The notes under the pieces: generated by a model
The model's database searches: none
The model's input: the letters and a program-made list of their open reading frames with translations, nothing else
Told to the model about the DNA's origin: nothing
Translations under genes and position numbers: made by a program
Shown here: positions 7,973 through 16,230 of the stretch, in pieces
Layout: each line of letters opens with the position of its first letter
Position numbering within the stretch: position 1 is the stretch's first letter
NCBI RefSeq assembly: GCF_014251235.1
Contig: NZ_CP059181.1
Location: forward strand, 124,001 to 188,000
Direction: 5' to 3'
Length of the DNA stretch: 64,000 nt
DNA from: Blattabacterium cuenoti
Lineage (GTDB): Bacteria; Bacteroidota; Bacteroidia; Flavobacteriales; Blattabacteriaceae

Positions 7973-9451
7973 ATGTATCATAACCAATTAACTAAACGTA
8001 ATGAAGATTATTCAAAGTGGTATAATGAGATTATCATGAGATCCGGTTTAGCTGAACATTCAGGAGTTCGTGGTTTTATGATTATAAAACCATATGGTTT
8101 CTCTATATGGGAAAAAATCAAAAAAATATTAGATAAAATGTTCAAAAAAACGGGACATGAAAATGTTTATTTTCCTTTGCTTATTCCAAAATCTTCTTTT
8201 TCAAAACAAAAAGAACATATCTCTAATTTTTCTAAAGGTTGCGCAGTAGTAACCCATTATAAATTGAAAAAAGATAAATATAAAAAAGAATTATCGGTAG
8301 ACCCAACATCTAAACTCCAAGAAGAATTAATAATTAGACCTACTTCAGAAAGTATCATATGGAAAACATACAAAAAATGGATTCATTCGTACAGAGATCT
8401 TCCCCTACTTTTCAATCAATGGGGAAACGCTATTAGATGGGAAATGAGAACCCGTTTGTTTTTAAGAACATCTGAATTTTTATGGCAAGAAGGTCACACA
8501 GCTCATTCTAATAAAAAAGAAGCAATAGAAGAAACTAAAAAAATATTAGATATTTATACGAAATTTTCTGAAAAATTCATGGCTATTCCAGTCATACAAG
8601 GCATAAAACCTTATATGGATAAATTTTCTGGATCTGAAAAAACATTTTGTATTGAAGCTCTAATGCAAGACGGAAAATCTTTACAAATTGGTACTTCACA
8701 TTTTCTTGGACAAAATTTTTCGAAAGCTTTTGATGTAAAATTTACAAATGAAAAAGGAATAGAGGAATACGTATGGTCTACATCTTGGGGGGTTTCTACT
8801 AGATTGATAGGAGGATTGATAATGCTACATTCAGATGATAACGGTTTAATTATACCTCCAATGATATCCCCTATACAGATAGTTATTATACCAATTTATA
8901 AAACAAAACAAGAATTAAATCATATCCATGAAATAGCTGAAAATATTAAAAAAAACCTGGAAAATAAAAAAATAAGTGTTAAATACGATAAAAGAGAAAT
9001 TTTTACTCCTGGATGGAAATTTCATGAATATGAAATGAAAGGAATTCCCATTAGGATTAGCATAGGACCGAATGAAATGAAAAAAAATAAGGTAGAGATA
9101 TTCAGAAGAGATACTTCTGAAAAAGTATGGATTTCTTATAATGAAATAATTCCTTTTTCAAAAAATCTTCTTGAAAAAATACAAAAAAATATCTATCAAA
9201 AAGCTTTAAATAGAACAAAAAAATTAACGATTATATCCGATTGTTATGATGATTTTAAGAAAATTATAAAAGAAAAAGGGGGTTTTATTCTAGCTCATTG
9301 GGATGGAACACATCATACGGTAAAAAAAATACAGGAAGAAACAGATGCTACAATACGTTGTATACCGATTGATCATAAAAAAGAAATTGGAAAATGTATT
9401 TATTCTGGAAATCCATCTTTTCGAAGAGTTATTTTCGCTAAATCTTATTAA
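7973..9451 (+). CDS. proS: prolyl-tRNA synthetase, archaeal/eukaryotic type
   Basis: Charges tRNA-Pro. The 492-residue protein is the short ProS type without the bacterial insertion editing domain: N-terminal LTKRNEDYSKWYNEI, class II motif 2 RWEMRTRLFLRTSEFLWQEGHTAHS, motif 3 near TSWGVSTRLIGGLIMLHSDDNG, anticodon-binding domain (about 290-400), and a C-terminal zinc-binding-like domain ending in a terminal Tyr. I choose the ATG at 7973; an in-frame TTG lies two codons upstream at 7967. The end overlaps the convergent pyrD by 14 nt. This ProRS type is usual in Bacteroidota and is not by itself a sign of recent transfer. Confidence 0.95.
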   Translation: MYHNQLTKRNEDYSKWYNEIIMRSGLAEHSGVRGFMIIKPYGFSIWEKIKKILDKMFKKTGHENVYFPLLIPKSSFSKQKEHISNFSKGCAVVTHYKLKKDKYKKELSVDPTSKLQEELIIRPTSESIIWKTYKKWIHSYRDLPLLFNQWGNAIRWEMRTRLFLRTSEFLWQEGHTAHSNKKEAIEETKKILDIYTKFSEKFMAIPVIQGIKPYMDKFSGSEKTFCIEALMQDGKSLQIGTSHFLGQNFSKAFDVKFTNEKGIEEYVWSTSWGVSTRLIGGLIMLHSDDNGLIIPPMISPIQIVIIPIYKTKQELNHIHEIAENIKKNLENKKISVKYDKREIFTPGWKFHEYEMKGIPIRISIGPNEMKKNKVEIFRRDTSEKVWISYNEIIPFSKNLLEKIQKNIYQKALNRTKKLTIISDCYDDFKKIIKEKGGFILAHWDGTHHTVKKIQEETDATIRCIPIDHKKEIGKCIYSGNPSFRRVIFAKSY

Positions 9452-10379
9452 AATTTTTTAATTTTCCTTTAAAATCATTGACAGAAGAGTATTTTTTTTT
9501 CTTTAATAAATTAAAAAACTCTTGATTTAGTCTATCAAAAACGGATATTCCTTCATTCATGAATTTTGTTCCAACTTGAACAGCGGAAGCTCCACACAAA
9601 ATATGTTCAAATACATCTTTACCAGAAGAAATCCCTCCACATCCTATTATAGGAATATCTTTACGCAAGTAAGTATAAAATTTACGAATATTAGCAAGTG
9701 AAAAAGGCTTAATCATTTTTCCTCCTATCCCTCCAAAACCTTGGTTGGGTTTAATCACAACAGTTTCTTTATGAATATCGATGACTATTCCATTCGGTAA
9801 ACTGTTAATACAAGTAACAAAAAAAAGAGGATATTTATTTAGTATACTAGCCATCTTTCTAAAATGAGAATCTTCAAAAAAAGGAGGTAATTTAATTCCT
9901 AAAGGTTTTTTATATATATGAAATATCTTATCTAGATAATCAGAAATTTTATGAAAATCGTAACAAAGTATATTTTCTCCAATATTTGGACAAGATAAAT
10001 TTAATTCAATAGCACTTAATTTTGAAGAAAAACTAGATTTTTGGAGAATAAGATAATTTTCTTCTAAAGAAAGTCCTGATATAGACAAAAATAAAGGTTT
10101 GTCTGTATTTGATTTTTCCAAAAAATTTAAATAAAAATCTATTCCAAGATTAGGTAATCCCATAGAGTTAATACTTCCTGTTTTCCATTCAAAATATCGT
10201 GGCTCTAAATTTCCTACTCTCGATTTTATCGTACAACTTTTTGTTACAATACCACCAGAAGAACTTTTCATAAGATTTTTTAATTCACTTTTTGTCTGAC
10301 ATAGAACTCCTGAAGCGTTCATAATACAAGAAGATAGTTGTATTCCTTTAATATTAGAAGATATATCTATTTCTTTCAT
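9438..10379 (-). CDS. pyrD: dihydroorotate dehydrogenase, class 1A (fumarate-type)
   Basis: Oxidises dihydroorotate to orotate in UMP synthesis. At 313 residues it aligns throughout by eye with class 1A enzymes such as Lactococcus PyrDA: MNASGVLCQ near the N-terminus, GSINSMGLPNLGIDFYL, the catalytic-base cysteine in ELNLSCPNIGENILCYDF, LGIKLPPFFEDSHF, and IIGCGGISSGKDVFEHILCGA. There is no N-terminal membrane segment as in the quinone-linked class 2 enzyme expected in a Gram-negative bacterium. Class 1A enzymes are soluble FMN homodimers that use fumarate. It is divergent from the fused pyrE-pyrF gene. Convergent overlap with proS is 14 nt. Confidence 0.95.
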   Translation of the reverse strand: MKEIDISSNIKGIQLSSCIMNASGVLCQTKSELKNLMKSSSGGIVTKSCTIKSRVGNLEPRYFEWKTGSINSMGLPNLGIDFYLNFLEKSNTDKPLFLSISGLSLEENYLILQKSSFSSKLSAIELNLSCPNIGENILCYDFHKISDYLDKIFHIYKKPLGIKLPPFFEDSHFRKMASILNKYPLFFVTCINSLPNGIVIDIHKETVVIKPNQGFGGIGGKMIKPFSLANIRKFYTYLRKDIPIIGCGGISSGKDVFEHILCGASAVQVGTKFMNEGISVFDRLNQEFFNLLKKKKYSSVNDFKGKLKNFNKI

Positions 10380-10399
10380 ACATAAAAAAAAAGAATAAA

Positions 10400-10418
10400 T
10401 AGAATAGAAAATATTCTA
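10400..10418. repeat. perfect 7-bp inverted repeat between divergent pyrD and pyrEF
   Basis: TAGAATA and TATTCTA flank a five-base GAAAA centre. The repeat lies about 20 nt upstream of the pyrD start and 60 nt upstream of pyrEF, so it could serve as a shared operator or as a leader hairpin. AT-rich chance palindromes are common here, so confidence is limited. Confidence 0.35.
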
Positions 10419-10477
10419 ACAATATACGAAATATAACAGGATAAAATTTTTAACTTTACTGAAAAAGGTTTTATTCT

Positions 10478-11863
10478 ATGGAAAATAAAGAACAATTTTT
10501 TTTTCAGATTTATCATCTTGGAATTATCAAGTTTGGTCATTTTACACTAAAGAGTGGAATAAAATCTCCAATATATATAGATTTTCGTCCAATAGCTTCT
10601 AGACCTGATTTATTAATTAAACTTTCTGATTTACTTCTTCGTGAAATACCTTCTCATACGTTCGAACTTATTTGTGGGGTCCCTTATGCTGCTTTACCTA
10701 TTGCTACCGCATTATCTTTAAGGTCAAATATTCCTTTAATTATTAAAAGAAAAGAAAATAAAGGATATGGAACAAAACGAATGATAGAAGGAATTTATCA
10801 AAAAGGACAAAATTGTCTTCTTATAGAAGATGTCATAACAAGTGGAGATAGTTTATTAAATACCGTAATAGATCTTGAAAAAGAAGGTTTGGTTATTGAA
10901 AATATTTTATCTATTCTAGATCGAGAACAAGGTGGAATAGAAAACATCAAAAAAAGAGGTTTTCATATAAAAACTCTATTTCGTATAGGAGAAGTTTTAA
11001 ATTTGTTAGAAAAAAAAAATCTTTTAAAAAAAAAAGAAATACATATTACTCAATTTTTCTTCAAAAAAAAAAATATAAAATTTCTTCAAAAGGAACGAAT
11101 TTCTTATGAAGAAAAAAAAGAAAAAATATCTAATCCTATAGGAAAAAAACTTTTGGATATAACTTTAAAAAAAAAAACAAACTTAATAGTTTCAGCAGAT
11201 TTAATTTACTCAGATAAAATTTTAGAATTGGTGAATTTAATAGGAGATTTAATTTGTGTATTAAAATTACATGTAGATATTATTAGTGATTTTTCTTTTT
11301 CATTCATTAAATCTCTTAAAAAAATTTCTATAGAAAAAAAGTTTTTATTGTTTGAAGATAGAAAATTATGTGATGTTGGACCTACTAATTATCTACAATT
11401 ACATCATGGAATACATAAAATTTTTTCTTGGGCAGATTTATTAACAGTTCATGTACTTGCAGGAAGCGATAGTATAAAAAATTTATACACTTCTAATAAT
11501 ATGGGATTGATTACTGTTTCCGAAATGTCTTCTTTTGGAAGATTGTCTGATGATAGCTATATTAGAAAAGCTTTAAATATTTCTTTAAATAATCCAAAAG
11601 TTATTGGAACTGTAGCACAAAGAAAAGTAGATAACAGATTATTGTTGTTTACACCTGGAGTTCACTTTTCTCAATCAAAAAATCATTGTAGTAATGGAAA
11701 TATATATATCCATCCTAATCAAGCTTTTAAAAAAAATAAAAGTGATTTTATTATTGTAGGAAAAGCAATTTATCAATCAAAAAATCCAAAGAAAATTGCA
11801 GAAAAATATAGAGAAGTAGGATGGAAGGCTTATAAAAATTCACTAGAGAAAAAGTTTTTTTAA
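10478..11863 (+). CDS. pyrEF: bifunctional UMP synthase: orotate phosphoribosyltransferase + OMP decarboxylase
   Basis: One 461-residue chain covers the last two steps of UMP synthesis. Residues about 1-185 are PyrE: FGHFTLKSGIKSPIYIDFR, the PRPP loop LLIEDVITSGDSLLNTV. After a Lys-rich linker, residues about 210-460 are PyrF of the eukaryotic UMPS kind: LKLHVDIISDFS, the catalytic FEDRKLCDVGPT (Lys/Asp array equivalent to yeast FEDRKFADIGNT), WADLLTVHVLAG, FTPGVHF, DFIIVGKAIYQSKNP and the ending YREVGWKAY. Order PyrE-PyrF matches animal and plant UMPS. Free-living bacteria usually have separate genes and a different PyrF type. Paired with the class 1A pyrD it suggests acquisition as a set, but this needs a tree. 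Confidence 0.94.
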   Translation: MENKEQFFFQIYHLGIIKFGHFTLKSGIKSPIYIDFRPIASRPDLLIKLSDLLLREIPSHTFELICGVPYAALPIATALSLRSNIPLIIKRKENKGYGTKRMIEGIYQKGQNCLLIEDVITSGDSLLNTVIDLEKEGLVIENILSILDREQGGIENIKKRGFHIKTLFRIGEVLNLLEKKNLLKKKEIHITQFFFKKKNIKFLQKERISYEEKKEKISNPIGKKLLDITLKKKTNLIVSADLIYSDKILELVNLIGDLICVLKLHVDIISDFSFSFIKSLKKISIEKKFLLFEDRKLCDVGPTNYLQLHHGIHKIFSWADLLTVHVLAGSDSIKNLYTSNNMGLITVSEMSSFGRLSDDSYIRKALNISLNNPKVIGTVAQRKVDNRLLLFTPGVHFSQSKNHCSNGNIYIHPNQAFKKNKSDFIIVGKAIYQSKNPKKIAEKYREVGWKAYKNSLEKKFF

Positions 11864-11885
11864 AAAAAATTAATGATACTGATTA

Positions 11886-11893
11886 TATTTTTG
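11886..11893 (+). promoter_or_regulatory. possible -7 element upstream of marC
   Basis: TATTTTTG fits TAnnTTTG, but no TTG lies 19 nt upstream and the distance to the marC start is about 100 nt. It is a weak candidate only. Confidence 0.2.
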
Positions 11894-11905
11894 TTTAATT
11901 TGTGG

Positions 11906-11923
11906 TATCTAGTATTCTAGATA
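11906..11923. repeat. 7-bp perfect hairpin downstream of pyrEF
   Basis: TATCTAG and CTAGATA flank a TATT tetraloop, 43 nt after the pyrEF stop and 72 nt before marC. No T-run follows, so an intrinsic terminator is doubtful. It may protect the pyrEF mRNA end or be an operator for marC. Confidence 0.35.
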
Positions 11924-11994
11924 GATATTGGAATAATAGTAAAAATTAAAAAAAAACTACAGAAACTTAAAAGTTTTTTGAATACATTTTGTAT

Positions 11995-12588
11995 ATGGAA
12001 TGGTTAAATTCGTTGATAAGTTGTTTTATGATTCTTTTTAGCATTATAGATATCCTAGGGAATGCTCCTATCATTATGGGTTTTAAATCTAGAGGAAATA
12101 TTATAGAAACAAAGAAAGTTACAGTGACTTCTCTTATTATATTTTTGTCTTTTTTGTTTTTGGGACAACCTATTCTAAAAATTATTGGTGTAGATGTGAA
12201 TTCTTTTTCTGTGGCAGGATCTATCGTATTGTTTTTAATTGGATTAGAAATGATTTTAGGAATAGATATTCATCAAGTAAGCAAAGATGCTCAAACTTCT
12301 ATTGTTCCAATTGCTTTTCCACTTATAGCAGGTCCGGGTTCTTTAACTACTTTAATTTCCTTAAAAACTACTTATGACGTAAATATTATTATCATTTCAC
12401 TCATTCTAAATATGATAGTTGTTTATTTTGTTATAGATAAATGTGATTTTATAGCCAATAAAATTGGTAAAAATGGTTTAGATATCCTAAAAAAAATATT
12501 TGGAATTGTTTTACTTTCTTTTGCAGTCAAGATTTTTGGGGCTAATGCTCCTCAATTATTTCAAAACAGTAAAGATTTTTGGAGCTAA
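11995..12588 (+). CDS. marC: MarC-family inner membrane protein
   Basis: This is a MarC/UPF0056 family polytopic membrane protein of 197 residues with about six hydrophobic segments. The typical features are visible: an N-terminal LFSIIDILGNAPIIMGF segment, GSIVLFLIGLEMILGI in the middle, and the PIAFPLIAGPGSLTTLISL re-entrant-like motif. The family was once linked to multiple antibiotic resistance, but no transport substrate is established. I choose the ATG at 11995; an in-frame TTG lies two codons upstream. It converges on rnpA with a 31-nt spacer holding an AT palindrome at 12603-12619. Confidence 0.9.
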   Translation: MEWLNSLISCFMILFSIIDILGNAPIIMGFKSRGNIIETKKVTVTSLIIFLSFLFLGQPILKIIGVDVNSFSVAGSIVLFLIGLEMILGIDIHQVSKDAQTSIVPIAFPLIAGPGSLTTLISLKTTYDVNIIIISLILNMIVVYFVIDKCDFIANKIGKNGLDILKKIFGIVLLSFAVKIFGANAPQLFQNSKDFWS

Positions 12589-12619
12589 TTAGGAAAGATT
12601 TTTTGAATTTTAAATTCAA

Positions 12620-12991
12620 TTAAAAAGAAAAATTTTTACTTTTTTTTTTCCCTATTTTACAAAATATATTCTTAACAATCGAATTAATATTTTTGAACTT
12701 TGGTAGAAAAGGACTTTGATAAATAAATACGATATGATAATAAAATTTATATTTTTTTAACAGATCTTTATTTAGAAAGAAAGAAGCTTTTAACAAACGT
12801 TTTATTCTATTTCTATCTACTGCTTTTTTAAATTTTTTTTTTATTAAAATACCAATAAAATTCGTCCATTTTTTATCTTTTTTTTCATTTGGATACAAAA
12901 AGAAAAAAATGGATATAGGAAAAAAGACAAACAACTTACCATTTTTAATGGTATTAAAAATAATATTACTTTTTTTTGATGGAAATCCCAT
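12620..12991 (-). CDS. rnpA: RNase P protein component
   Basis: This small basic protein (123 residues) binds RNase P RNA and the pre-tRNA leader. The family's RNR motif is intact in KKAVDRNRIKRLLK, preceded by the IGILIKKKFK strand. The length is normal (about 110-130). It lies 10 nt downstream of fbp on the same strand rather than beside rpmH as in many bacteria. Sequence outside the RNR motif is strongly drifted toward Lys/Phe/Ile, so the call rests on that motif and on the overall size and charge. Confidence 0.9.
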   Translation of the reverse strand: MGFPSKKSNIIFNTIKNGKLFVFFPISIFFFLYPNEKKDKKWTNFIGILIKKKFKKAVDRNRIKRLLKASFFLNKDLLKKYKFYYHIVFIYQSPFLPKFKNINSIVKNIFCKIGKKKSKNFSF

Positions 12992-13001
12992 TTTATAAAT
13001 T

Positions 13002-13994
13002 TTATTTTTTCATAAATTCTTCTAATTTAGAAACCATACCTATGGGGCCACAAATAAATGGAGTTCTTTGATGTAATTTATAAGGTTTTATATCTAAAAT
13101 TCTTTTTTTTCCATCAGAAGCCTTTCCTCCCGCTTGTTCTGTTAAAAAAGCTATAGGATTACATTCATAAAGTAACCTCAATTTTCCTTCTGGAGAAAGA
13201 GCCGTTTTAGGATAAATATAAATACCTCCTTGAATTACATTTCTATGAAAGTCTCCTACTAGAGAACCAATATATCGTGCTGTATAAGGACGGTCTCCTT
13301 TTTCTTCTTGGCAATAATTTATAAATTTTTTTATTCCTTCTGGAAATCTTGCATAATTTCCATCATTTATAGAATACATTTTTTCTATGTTTGGAAATTG
13401 AATATTAGGATGAGATAAATAAAATGTACCAACAGAAGGATCCAAAGTAAAACCATGAACTCCATTACCTGTAGTATAAACCAATATAGTAGACGATCCA
13501 TAAATAATATATCCAGCAATAATTTGTTTATTTCCCATTTGTAAAAAATCTTCTAATCCTAAACTTAAATTATTAGAACTTTTTCTGATATAAACAGAAA
13601 AAATAGATCCAATAGAGACATTTACATCTATATTAGAAGATCCATCTAATGGATCTATTAAAACAATATATTGATTTAGAATAGCTTTTTTTTGATCTCC
13701 TTTGATAACTATAAAATCTTTGCTTTCTTCCGATGCTATTCCACAAACAACATTTCTACTTTTAAATGATTCAATAAAAACCCTATGTGCAAAATCATCT
13801 AATTTTTGTTGATTTTCTCCTTGTATATTAGTAATTCCAGAACTTCCGATTTTTTCAGTTAATCCAGCTTTATTTACCTCTTTATTTATTGCTTTAGCTG
13901 CCAGTTTTATGGAGCTAAACAAACGTAATAATGCTTCTGTAGAAAAAGAAAAATTATCTCTATTTTCTATAATAAATTCTCCTAAAGTGTACAT
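13002..13994 (-). CDS. fbp: fructose-1,6-bisphosphatase, class I
   Basis: Hydrolyses fructose 1,6-bisphosphate to fructose 6-phosphate in gluconeogenesis. It has 330 residues, normal for class I. The metal and phosphate-binding motif [23 protein letters not shown], the upstream GIASEES segment, [22 protein letters not shown], and the late [17 protein letters not shown] motif are all present. Fructose-bisphosphate aldolase (46537-47604) and glycerol kinase (right edge) fit a gluconeogenic carbon flow. A -7 match (TATTTTTG on the minus strand, 14041-14048) lies about 47 nt upstream. Confidence 0.97.
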   Translation of the reverse strand: MYTLGEFIIENRDNFSFSTEALLRLFSSIKLAAKAINKEVNKAGLTEKIGSSGITNIQGENQQKLDDFAHRVFIESFKSRNVVCGIASEESKDFIVIKGDQKKAILNQYIVLIDPLDGSSNIDVNVSIGSIFSVYIRKSSNNLSLGLEDFLQMGNKQIIAGYIIYGSSTILVYTTGNGVHGFTLDPSVGTFYLSHPNIQFPNIEKMYSINDGNYARFPEGIKKFINYCQEEKGDRPYTARYIGSLVGDFHRNVIQGGIYIYPKTALSPEGKLRLLYECNPIAFLTEQAGGKASDGKKRILDIKPYKLHQRTPFICGPIGMVSKLEEFMKK

Positions 13995-14040
13995 AATTAG
14001 GAAATAGTGTCAATAAAAATTTTTTATAAAATCTTGTAAA

Positions 14041-14048
14041 CAAAAATA
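14041..14048 (-). promoter_or_regulatory. possible -7 element for fbp
   Basis: On the minus strand the octamer reads TATTTTTG, matching TAnnTTTG, 47 nt from the fbp start. The nearest upstream TTG gives a spacer of only 14 nt, shorter than the 19 seen in the best promoters of this window. Confidence 0.35.
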
Positions 14049-14158
14049 AAGAATAAATAATTCAATAATTAGAAAAAATTAATATGATTCTATGAAATAG
14101 ATTTTGATTTTTAGGAAAAAAGTTATAAATTTTTTCAAAAAAGTTAGAATTTTTATCC

Positions 14159-14174
14159 ATTCTTTACAAAGAAT
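14159..14174. repeat. palindrome abutting the plsC start codon
   Basis: ATTCTTT and AAAGAAT are separated by AC and end two bases before the plsC ATG at 14177. As RNA it folds as a 6-bp stem with a four-base loop, which could affect ribosome access; as DNA it is a dyad. Function is unproven. Confidence 0.3.
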
Positions 14175-14176
14175 TC

Positions 14177-14938
14177 ATGAGAATTATTCAATTATCATTT
14201 ATATTACTATGGCGTATATGGTTTTTTCTGATTAATTTATTCTTAGTTCCATTATTGGCAGGTGCTTCTATTCCATTTCTTTTTAAAGATAAATATTATC
14301 ATATTGCTTATTGGTTTCATAGAACATGGGCTAAAAGTAATCTTTTTCTCATGGGGTTTTGGTATGTGTTAGAAAAAGATAAAGAAAAATTAGATAAAAA
14401 TAAACAATATATAATTATTAGTAATCATAGTTCTATTATGGATATCATGTTGATATATTCTTTAATGAGAAAAAACCCTTTAGTATTTGTTGGAAAAGCG
14501 GAGTTAGCTAAACTTCCTTTTTTTGGCTTTGTTTATAAAAAAAGCAACATTCTTATAAATAGAGATAATTTATCTAGTTGTATACGAGTATTCAAACAAA
14601 TACAAAAAGAAGTAGATTCAGGAAAAAGTGTATGTATCTTTCCAGAAGGAGGAGTACCTAAACCTTCTATTTTTTTGGATGATTTTAAAAGCGGAGCATT
14701 TTCTATTGCTATTCTGAAAAAAATACCTATTGTTCCATTTACCATAGCAGATATAAAAACGAAATTTCCTAGTTTTTTTATTCTAAAAGGAAGACCAGGA
14801 AAAATACGAATTAAGCAACATCACTCTATTTCAACAAATAATTTATCCTTAAGAGATAAGAATTTTTTGAAAAAAAAATGTTTCAATTTAATTAAATTTC
14901 AATTAGAAAAATTTGAACGTGAAAAAATAAAGAATTAA
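14177..14938 (+). CDS. plsC: 1-acyl-sn-glycerol-3-phosphate acyltransferase
   Basis: Adds the second acyl chain to make phosphatidic acid at the inner membrane. The 253-residue protein has two N-terminal hydrophobic segments (about 4-38), then the acyltransferase motifs: NHSSIMDIMLIY (HX4D catalytic pair), the FVGKAELAKLPFFGF region, and FPEGGVPKPS (substrate phosphate-binding motif), followed by IPIVPFTI. Length is typical. rnhA follows 9 nt after the stop. It would use acyl groups made through the AccB/C/D pathway also encoded here. Confidence 0.95.
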   Translation: MRIIQLSFILLWRIWFFLINLFLVPLLAGASIPFLFKDKYYHIAYWFHRTWAKSNLFLMGFWYVLEKDKEKLDKNKQYIIISNHSSIMDIMLIYSLMRKNPLVFVGKAELAKLPFFGFVYKKSNILINRDNLSSCIRVFKQIQKEVDSGKSVCIFPEGGVPKPSIFLDDFKSGAFSIAILKKIPIVPFTIADIKTKFPSFFILKGRPGKIRIKQHHSISTNNLSLRDKNFLKKKCFNLIKFQLEKFEREKIKN

Positions 14939-14947
14939 GATATTATT

Positions 14948-15421
14948 TTGAGAAAACAAATTCATATTTATACAGATGGTTCTTCAAAAGGAAATCCAGG
15001 TCCTGGAGGGTATGCTATTTTTATAGAAATAGTAGGGACTACTTATAGAAGAATACTTTCCGAAGGTTTTCGATTTACGACAAATAATCGGATGGAACTA
15101 TTATCTGTTATTGTTGGATTAGAAATCATTGCAAAAAAGAAACAAAATATTGTTGTATTTACTGATTCTAAATACGTGGTAAATACCATTCAAAAAGATT
15201 GGATTACAAAATGGAAAAGAAATAATTTTCACAGAATAAAAAACGTAGATTTATGGATTCGTTTTTTAAATATCTTTCATCAGCATTTTATTTTATTCCA
15301 ATGGATAAAAGGTCATCACATGAATTATATTAATGACTATTGTGATAGATTATCAGTAAAAGCCTCTAAAAAAAAACATTTAAAAATAGATTCTATTTAT
15401 GAAAAAAATAATCAGGTATAA
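14948..15421 (+). CDS. rnhA: ribonuclease HI
   Basis: Cuts the RNA strand of RNA-DNA hybrids. At 157 residues it is a normal RNase HI. The DEDD metal-binding residues are in IYTDGSSKGNPGPGGYA (Asp), NRMELLSVI (Glu), VFTDSKYVV (Asp) and NDYCDRLS (Asp), with the catalytic His in WIKGHH. The start must be the TTG at 14948: the first strand begins directly after it, and no ATG precedes the active site in frame. The end overlaps the convergent methyltransferase gene by 10 nt. Confidence 0.95.
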   Translation: MRKQIHIYTDGSSKGNPGPGGYAIFIEIVGTTYRRILSEGFRFTTNNRMELLSVIVGLEIIAKKKQNIVVFTDSKYVVNTIQKDWITKWKRNNFHRIKNVDLWIRFLNIFHQHFILFQWIKGHHMNYINDYCDRLSVKASKKKHLKIDSIYEKNNQV

Positions 15422-16212
15422 TAATATTTTCTTTGTCTAATTATTTCATATATAATTATAGACATAGCATTGCTAACATTAAGAGAATCTACATTTCCAA
15501 ACATAGGAATAGTTATTATTTCATGAGCTATATGAAACCATATAGGAGATACCCCTTTATCTTCTGATCCTAAAACTATCGCTAAATGTGTAGGAAATTT
15601 AGTTTTATATAATAAAACGGATTTTTCCTTATGAAGATCTGTTCCTGTAACTATAATTTTTATATCATTTTCTTGTAACCAAGAAATAATGGATTTTTTT
15701 TGATCAAAAATAATTTTAGTGTTGAAAACACTTCCTAAACTACATCTAATTACATTAGGATTAAAAATATATGTTCTAATGTTACATAACATTACAAAAT
15801 GAATACCTGTTGCATTAGCTGTCCTTAATATTCCACCCAAATTTCCAGGTTTTTCTATTCCATCTAATATTAAAATAAGAGAATTTTTAGGTTTTTTTAT
15901 ATTTTTTAATTTTTCAAAAAAAGAATCATTTCGTTTAAATAATGTTATAATTCCTCCTGTTTTTTCCCTATACGCTATTCTTTTAAAATCTTTTTGACTT
16001 ATATAAAAAATAAGATGATGAAAAAATTCGATAAAATTATACTTCTGAAATATTTTTTTACATAGAAAAATTTTTATAGGAGAAAACCCCCCTTTTATAG
16101 CCATTTCAAATTCTTTGAATCCTTCTACAAAAAAAATTTTTCTATTATTTTTTTTATAAATTTTTATTAAATTCCTAATTTTCAGATTATGTATTATGTT
16201 ATTCATGTCCAT
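15412..16212 (-). CDS. TrmH/SpoU-family RNA 2'-O-methyltransferase
   Basis: This is a 266-residue SpoU-class (SPOUT) methyltransferase that modifies ribose 2'-OH groups in rRNA or tRNA. The C-terminal knot motifs are intact: LILDGIEKPGNLGGILRTANATG (motif 1 region), VLGSEDKGVSP (motif 2) and IPMFGNVDSLNVSNAMSIIIYEI (motif 3). The N-terminal domain (about 1-95) resembles the substrate-binding domain of RlmB-type or TsnR-like members. The target RNA cannot be told from sequence. A second in-frame ATG lies two codons after the first. It is divergent from dCMP deaminase with an 18-nt gap. Confidence 0.9.
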   Translation of the reverse strand: MDMNNIIHNLKIRNLIKIYKKNNRKIFFVEGFKEFEMAIKGGFSPIKIFLCKKIFQKYNFIEFFHHLIFYISQKDFKRIAYREKTGGIITLFKRNDSFFEKLKNIKKPKNSLILILDGIEKPGNLGGILRTANATGIHFVMLCNIRTYIFNPNVIRCSLGSVFNTKIIFDQKKSIISWLQENDIKIIVTGTDLHKEKSVLLYKTKFPTHLAIVLGSEDKGVSPIWFHIAHEIITIPMFGNVDSLNVSNAMSIIIYEIIRQRKYYYT

Positions 16213-16230
16213 GAATGAATATATTTTATT

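Noticed and set aside
12603-12619. Bidirectional intrinsic terminator between marC and rnpA
   Set aside because: A TTGAATTT-T-AAATTCAA palindrome exists, but the arms are AT-only and are followed by A-runs, not T-runs, in both transcription directions.
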